From JAGZHZ01 sp965150505 (lineage in GTDB: Bacteria > Bacillota > Clostridia > Lachnospirales > Lachnospiraceae): DNA of 34,763 nucleotides. The notes under the pieces are model-generated. The model was not told where the DNA came from. It made no database searches and saw nothing but the letters and a program-made list of their open reading frames with translations. Location: positions 1 to 34,763 of the forward strand of contig CBCTVZ010000012.1 in assembly GCA_965150505.1 (NCBI GenBank). Direction: 5' to 3'. This document shows positions 31,826-34,763 of the stretch, piece after piece; within the stretch, counting starts at the first letter, position 1, and each line of letters begins with the position of its first letter. A program made the position numbers and the translations under genes.

Positions 31826-33232
31826 TTAGAATCCAAAAAATTCTCTAAAAAGATCGTATCCGTCATTTCTTTCTGGATAAACTTCTCCAGAATCTGTCTC
31901 CCGTTCCTGATTTTTGCTTTCTTCTGGCTGTGCGCTTGCTGTTTCATCTTCTGGTCTCTCGCCCAGTGTCACGGATACGGTACGTTCCACATATTCACTG
32001 CCCTGAGCAGACTGTAATACAACATCAATCGTTTCTCCTGCTTTATAATACATCATTCTCTCAAGCAGTTCATCTTTTGATGAAATTGTCATTCCATCTA
32101 CCTTTGTGATGATATCGCCTTTTACAATACCAGCTTCCTCTGCTGCTGATCCTTCCACTACATTATAGACAAATGCACCAGATGGCATATTATACAGCTG
32201 TTTTGCTTCTGCTGTCACATCGACAGGTGTCAGACCCATAAATCCTTGTTCTTCGCTTTCCACAATCGTTCTTGTTGTGCGGTTCATAAGTTCTTCAAAA
32301 ATAGGTCTTGCTGTGTCGATAGGGATCGCATATCCCATTCCTTCTACGCCGCTGCTTGCTGTCTTCACAGAGTTGATACCGATTACCTGACCTTTTGCAT
32401 TTACAAGCGCTCCGCCGCTGTTTCCAAAATTGATCGCAGCATCTGTCTGAATCATATTATTTGTGATAAAGTTATTTCCATCCTGCACCGTCACTTCACG
32501 GTCTAAAGCGCTGACAATACCAAGTGTGACAGACTGGCCATATCCAAGAGCATTTCCAACTGCGATTGCCGGTTCACCAACTGCAACGTCTTCTGAAGAA
32601 CCAAGTTCAGCAATCTCAATTTGATCTAACACTTCATCTGGGATATCTTCCAGATTTACGGCAATGACTGCCAAATCATTCTGTGAATCTGTTCCTTTTA
32701 CAACAGCCGATACAACGGCATCTTCTGGATCTTCTGTGTCTACGCTAAAACATACGCTTAAAGTTGTTGCATTCTCTACTACATGGTTGTTCGTTCCAAT
32801 CAACAGTTCTGTGTCATTTTTAGAAATAATGATTCCAGATCCGCTGCTTTCTTCTTCATACGTTCTTGTTCCATAAAAATAATCTTTTATTTCCTGTGTA
32901 GATTTATTTGTGATCGCTACTACAGAAGGCATTACCTTTTTGGCTACAGCGGACACATCATTCATCTGTCCTGAGACAATTAAGTTTTCATTTGCATTTG
33001 CATCTGTACCTGTCTCCGTCTCAGAAGCCTGTACCGTATTCAAAGAGGAATCTTTTACGGCTGACATCTGATAAGAAGCTCCTGCAACCGTTCCAAATAA
33101 CATTGCGGATGCTGCAATCGCAGCGGCGCGCTTCCACATTCTTCCACGTTCTTTTTTAAAAGATCTATCTTGTGTATGCTCCTCTTCCAGTTCATAAAAT
33201 CTTTTTTCTTCATCGTTTCTATTCTTTAACAT
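31826..33232 (-). CDS. htrA: Membrane-anchored HtrA/DegP-type serine protease with PDZ domain
   Basis: This 468-residue surface quality-control protease has a cytoplasmic charged N-terminus (about 1-33) and a membrane anchor (about 34-56). A trypsin-like domain carries the triad His150 (TNNHVV), Asp186 (NDLAVI) and Ser272 (NFGNSGGAL). A PDZ domain (about 335-430) includes GAFVYNVVEGSAAEEAGIVKGDII. The acidic tail ends in EFFGF. It degrades or refolds damaged exported proteins. The start has AAGGAGG at 8 bases. It is monocistronic. Three exported-protein foldases elsewhere in the window point to the same envelope-quality theme, but the genes are 20 kb or more apart. Confidence 0.95.
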   Translation of the reverse strand: MLKNRNDEEKRFYELEEEHTQDRSFKKERGRMWKRAAAIAASAMLFGTVAGASYQMSAVKDSSLNTVQASETETGTDANANENLIVSGQMNDVSAVAKKVMPSVVAITNKSTQEIKDYFYGTRTYEEESSGSGIIISKNDTELLIGTNNHVVENATTLSVCFSVDTEDPEDAVVSAVVKGTDSQNDLAVIAVNLEDIPDEVLDQIEIAELGSSEDVAVGEPAIAVGNALGYGQSVTLGIVSALDREVTVQDGNNFITNNMIQTDAAINFGNSGGALVNAKGQVIGINSVKTASSGVEGMGYAIPIDTARPIFEELMNRTTRTIVESEEQGFMGLTPVDVTAEAKQLYNMPSGAFVYNVVEGSAAEEAGIVKGDIITKVDGMTISSKDELLERMMYYKAGETIDVVLQSAQGSEYVERTVSVTLGERPEDETASAQPEESKNQERETDSGEVYPERNDGYDLFREFFGF

Positions 33233-33344
33233 ATCTATGACCTCCTTATTGATCTTGTTTACTTTCTTCTTTGTTTCTGCCTAAAGTCTAATTCTCATTT
33301 GTGTTTATTTTGTGACTAAAGGTTGAAAAAAATTTGAAAAGTCA

Positions 33345-34274
33345 TTATTTTTGTTTTTCCCAATAAGCAGGATTCATTGTATATTTTAAAATCTTTTTTC
33401 TGGAAAGCTTTTTATATTTTTTCCCTTTTCGATACCCCATATATTTATATGCGCTTTTGATGATCAGGTCAGGGATCAGCCATGGTTTGTGCATGTGGCA
33501 CAAATACTGTGCCGTCTGTGTCACAAGCCGTATTCCTTCGCTTTCCGATTTTATTCCTTTAAAGATTTCCGGATGATCCGCCTGCGAAACAGCAAGATCA
33601 AAATTTCTCTGAAAAAGCTCACGATTCGTATAATTATGAGAATGAATCACTTTTGCCTCAGCGACATACGCAATCGAATATCCGGCTTGTACCAGCTTTC
33701 CTGCAAAAATCATATCTTCATTAAAAATTGTTCTATGCTCAAAGCCTCCTTGTTCTATGTAAAGATCTCTGCGGTAGGCTGCGCATACATTGGAACAGAA
33801 ATATGTCTTAATTCCAAGTTTTGCAAGATCTGATTTTTTCTTTCTGCGACTCATCGGTCCATAATTAAAAGCGCGCGTATACCGCTCAATCAGACTGCAA
33901 TCTTCTGTCGGAAGCTGTCTGGCATACGCTGCTGCTACTTCTGGTCTGCGAAACGGTTTCAATAATTCTTCGACAAGATAGTTGTCATTCGGCACAGCAT
34001 CCTGTGTCATAAATAAAAGGATATCCCCATCACACAGACTGGCGGCTCTATCTCTAGTGCCGCCATGATCAAACTCTTCTTTTTTGATATGATAAAGTTC
34101 AATGTCCTGATTTCCCTCCGAAAAATAAGAGGGAAACCATTTTTTTTCCGTGTTGACAACAATAATTCTGTCAACCGGATACGATTGTCTTTTTAAGGTC
34201 TGTATCAGATTATAAAATTTTTCCCCCGGCTTATACGTCGGAATAATCACGTCAACCTTTAATTTCTCCATCAT
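33345..34274 (-). CDS. GT2 glycosyltransferase, rhamnosyltransferase-like
   Basis: This 309-residue cytoplasmic or membrane-associated glycosyltransferase is built on the GT-A fold. It begins VDVIIPTYKPGEKFYNLIQTL; EFDHGGTRDRAA (His-Gly-Gly loop), DILLFMTQDAVP (metal/donor site) and FNEDMIFAGKLVQAGY (acidic catalytic motif) follow. This set is typical of the rhamnosyltransferase branch acting on cell-wall polysaccharides. No transmembrane helix is evident; the C-terminus is very Lys-rich, suggesting membrane contact. The start overlaps the stop of the LCP gene (TAATG), so the two are coupled. An alternative start one codon downstream (Met2) is possible. Donor and acceptor are not deducible. 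Confidence 0.88.
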   Translation of the reverse strand: MMEKLKVDVIIPTYKPGEKFYNLIQTLKRQSYPVDRIIVVNTEKKWFPSYFSEGNQDIELYHIKKEEFDHGGTRDRAASLCDGDILLFMTQDAVPNDNYLVEELLKPFRRPEVAAAYARQLPTEDCSLIERYTRAFNYGPMSRRKKKSDLAKLGIKTYFCSNVCAAYRRDLYIEQGGFEHRTIFNEDMIFAGKLVQAGYSIAYVAEAKVIHSHNYTNRELFQRNFDLAVSQADHPEIFKGIKSESEGIRLVTQTAQYLCHMHKPWLIPDLIIKSAYKYMGYRKGKKYKKLSRKKILKYTMNPAYWEKQK

Positions 34275-34763
34275 TACTGTATTCCTGTCCTATAGATGAT
34301 CTCATTATTGACTGATTCCACTGTCGGAGATGGTTCATATCCATCTGTTCCAAACAGATAGCGGTGAAGCTGAAGTACATTTTCTCTCAATGTTTTCGGA
34401 ACGACACAATCTCCAGCGTCTGGAAGTGTCTGTCCCTGAGAATTAAATGGAAATCCTGTTGTATTTACGATATTGTAAGAAGCAATATCCTGAACCAGAC
34501 TCAAAATCTCGTTCAGAGTCATGCTCGTCACACACATATCCAGCAGTTCATCCGCCAGATTATTCAAGGTCATAAGATCCATTGTCTTTGCTTTCTCAAA
34601 TAATTGTTCCAATACGGCTCTTTGTCTCTCTGTACGTTTAAAGTCGTCTCCTTGTGTATAACGGATACGGCAGTAAGAAAGAGCGTGAAGACCATCCAGA
34701 TGGTGCATTCCCGGATAAGGAATATTGTCATAGGAATCAATGCCCAGAACCTGAGACGTTTCC
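34274..34763 (-). CDS. LCP (LytR-CpsA-Psr) family phosphotransferase, 5' part missing
   Basis: This is the C-terminal part (about 162 codons) of an LCP protein. These extracellular enzymes attach teichoic acids or polysaccharides from undecaprenyl carriers to peptidoglycan. The frame is open to the right edge. Visible motifs are GMHHLDGLHALSYCRIRYTQGDDFKRTERQR, which holds the conserved LDG..AL.Y.R and the D-F-x-R-T-x-RQR arginines of the family. A helical region and a Pro/Asp-containing tail follow. The N-terminal membrane anchor and the first catalytic half lie outside the window. The stop overlaps the glycosyltransferase start, implying one surface-polysaccharide operon. Confidence 0.93.
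   Translation of the reverse strand, partial: ETSQVLGIDSYDNIPYPGMHHLDGLHALSYCRIRYTQGDDFKRTERQRAVLEQLFEKAKTMDLMTLNNLADELLDMCVTSMTLNEILSLVQDIASYNIVNTTGFPFNSQGQTLPDAGDCVVPKTLRENVLQLHRYLFGTDGYEPSPTVESVNNEIIYRTGIQ

Noticed and set aside
1..34763. CRISPR arrays, insertion sequences, tRNA/rRNA genes, prophage or attachment sites
   Set aside because: No regularly spaced repeats, transposase motifs, tRNA-like cloverleaf, rRNA blocks or phage genes were noticed on reading. Short repeats found are terminators or AT-rich elements.

Overview
The window looks like a chromosomal segment of a low-GC Firmicute, most likely a gut Lachnospiraceae (Blautia / Ruminococcus gnavus-like). This is inferred from AT-rich codon use, AGGAGG-type ribosome binding sites, TTGACA/TATAAT promoters, a T-box leader, the YesM/YesN and GHKL/LytTR regulators, a sigma-A gene and a ClpX-type unfoldase. 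No rRNA, tRNA, CRISPR array, insertion sequence or phage gene was seen. Both ends cut genes: an MBOAT acyltransferase on the left and an LCP-family protein on the right.

Region 1 (1-12.4 kb) is surface and signalling. A truncated MBOAT O-acyltransferase has its own promoter. Next comes a minus-strand operon of foldase, LytTR response regulator, GHKL kinase and degenerate foldase. A second GHKL kinase and LytTR regulator lie divergently on the plus strand. Then follow a secreted GH3 glycosidase and a third foldase-like protein. The two Agr-like two-component systems are interleaved with three PrsA/SurA-like paralogues, one without a signal peptide. No AgrB or AgrD gene is visible.

Region 2 (12.4-15.5 kb) is a TrpXYZ-type ABC transporter (binding protein, permease, ATPase) behind a complete T-box leader. 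The specifier codon reads as UGG (Trp), so tryptophan starvation is the likely inducer and tryptophan the likely substrate.

Region 3 (15.6-25.1 kb) is a sugar-uptake and sensing module. It holds a YesN-type regulator, a YesM-type kinase, two membrane-tethered periplasmic-binding-fold proteins (one MglB-like), and mglB-mglA-mglC. A terminator hairpin after mglB probably keeps binding-protein transcript above that of the transporter genes.

Region 4 (25.2-28.8 kb) has an acidic tail-anchored small protein divergent from a four-gene cassette: an ArnC/GtrB-like polyprenyl-phosphate glycosyltransferase, an ATP-grasp ligase, and two small 4-TM SMR/ArnE-F-like proteins. The cassette suggests synthesis, modification and flipping of a lipid-linked sugar. 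Both divergent promoters are overlapped by perfect 8-bp inverted repeats.

Region 5 (28.8-34.8 kb) holds the primary sigma factor rpoD. It lies downstream of a divergent ClpX paralogue that has an acidic N-terminal extension and lacks the RKH pore-loop motif. The pair sits behind a strong promoter and a structured leader with a terminator-like stem. An HtrA protease, a rhamnosyltransferase-like GT2 and an LCP protein (teichoic acid / polysaccharide attachment) follow.

The best candidates for undescribed biology are the ClpX-like/rpoD operon with its leader, the glycosyltransferase/ATP-grasp/SMR cassette, and the foldase plus Agr-like signalling island.
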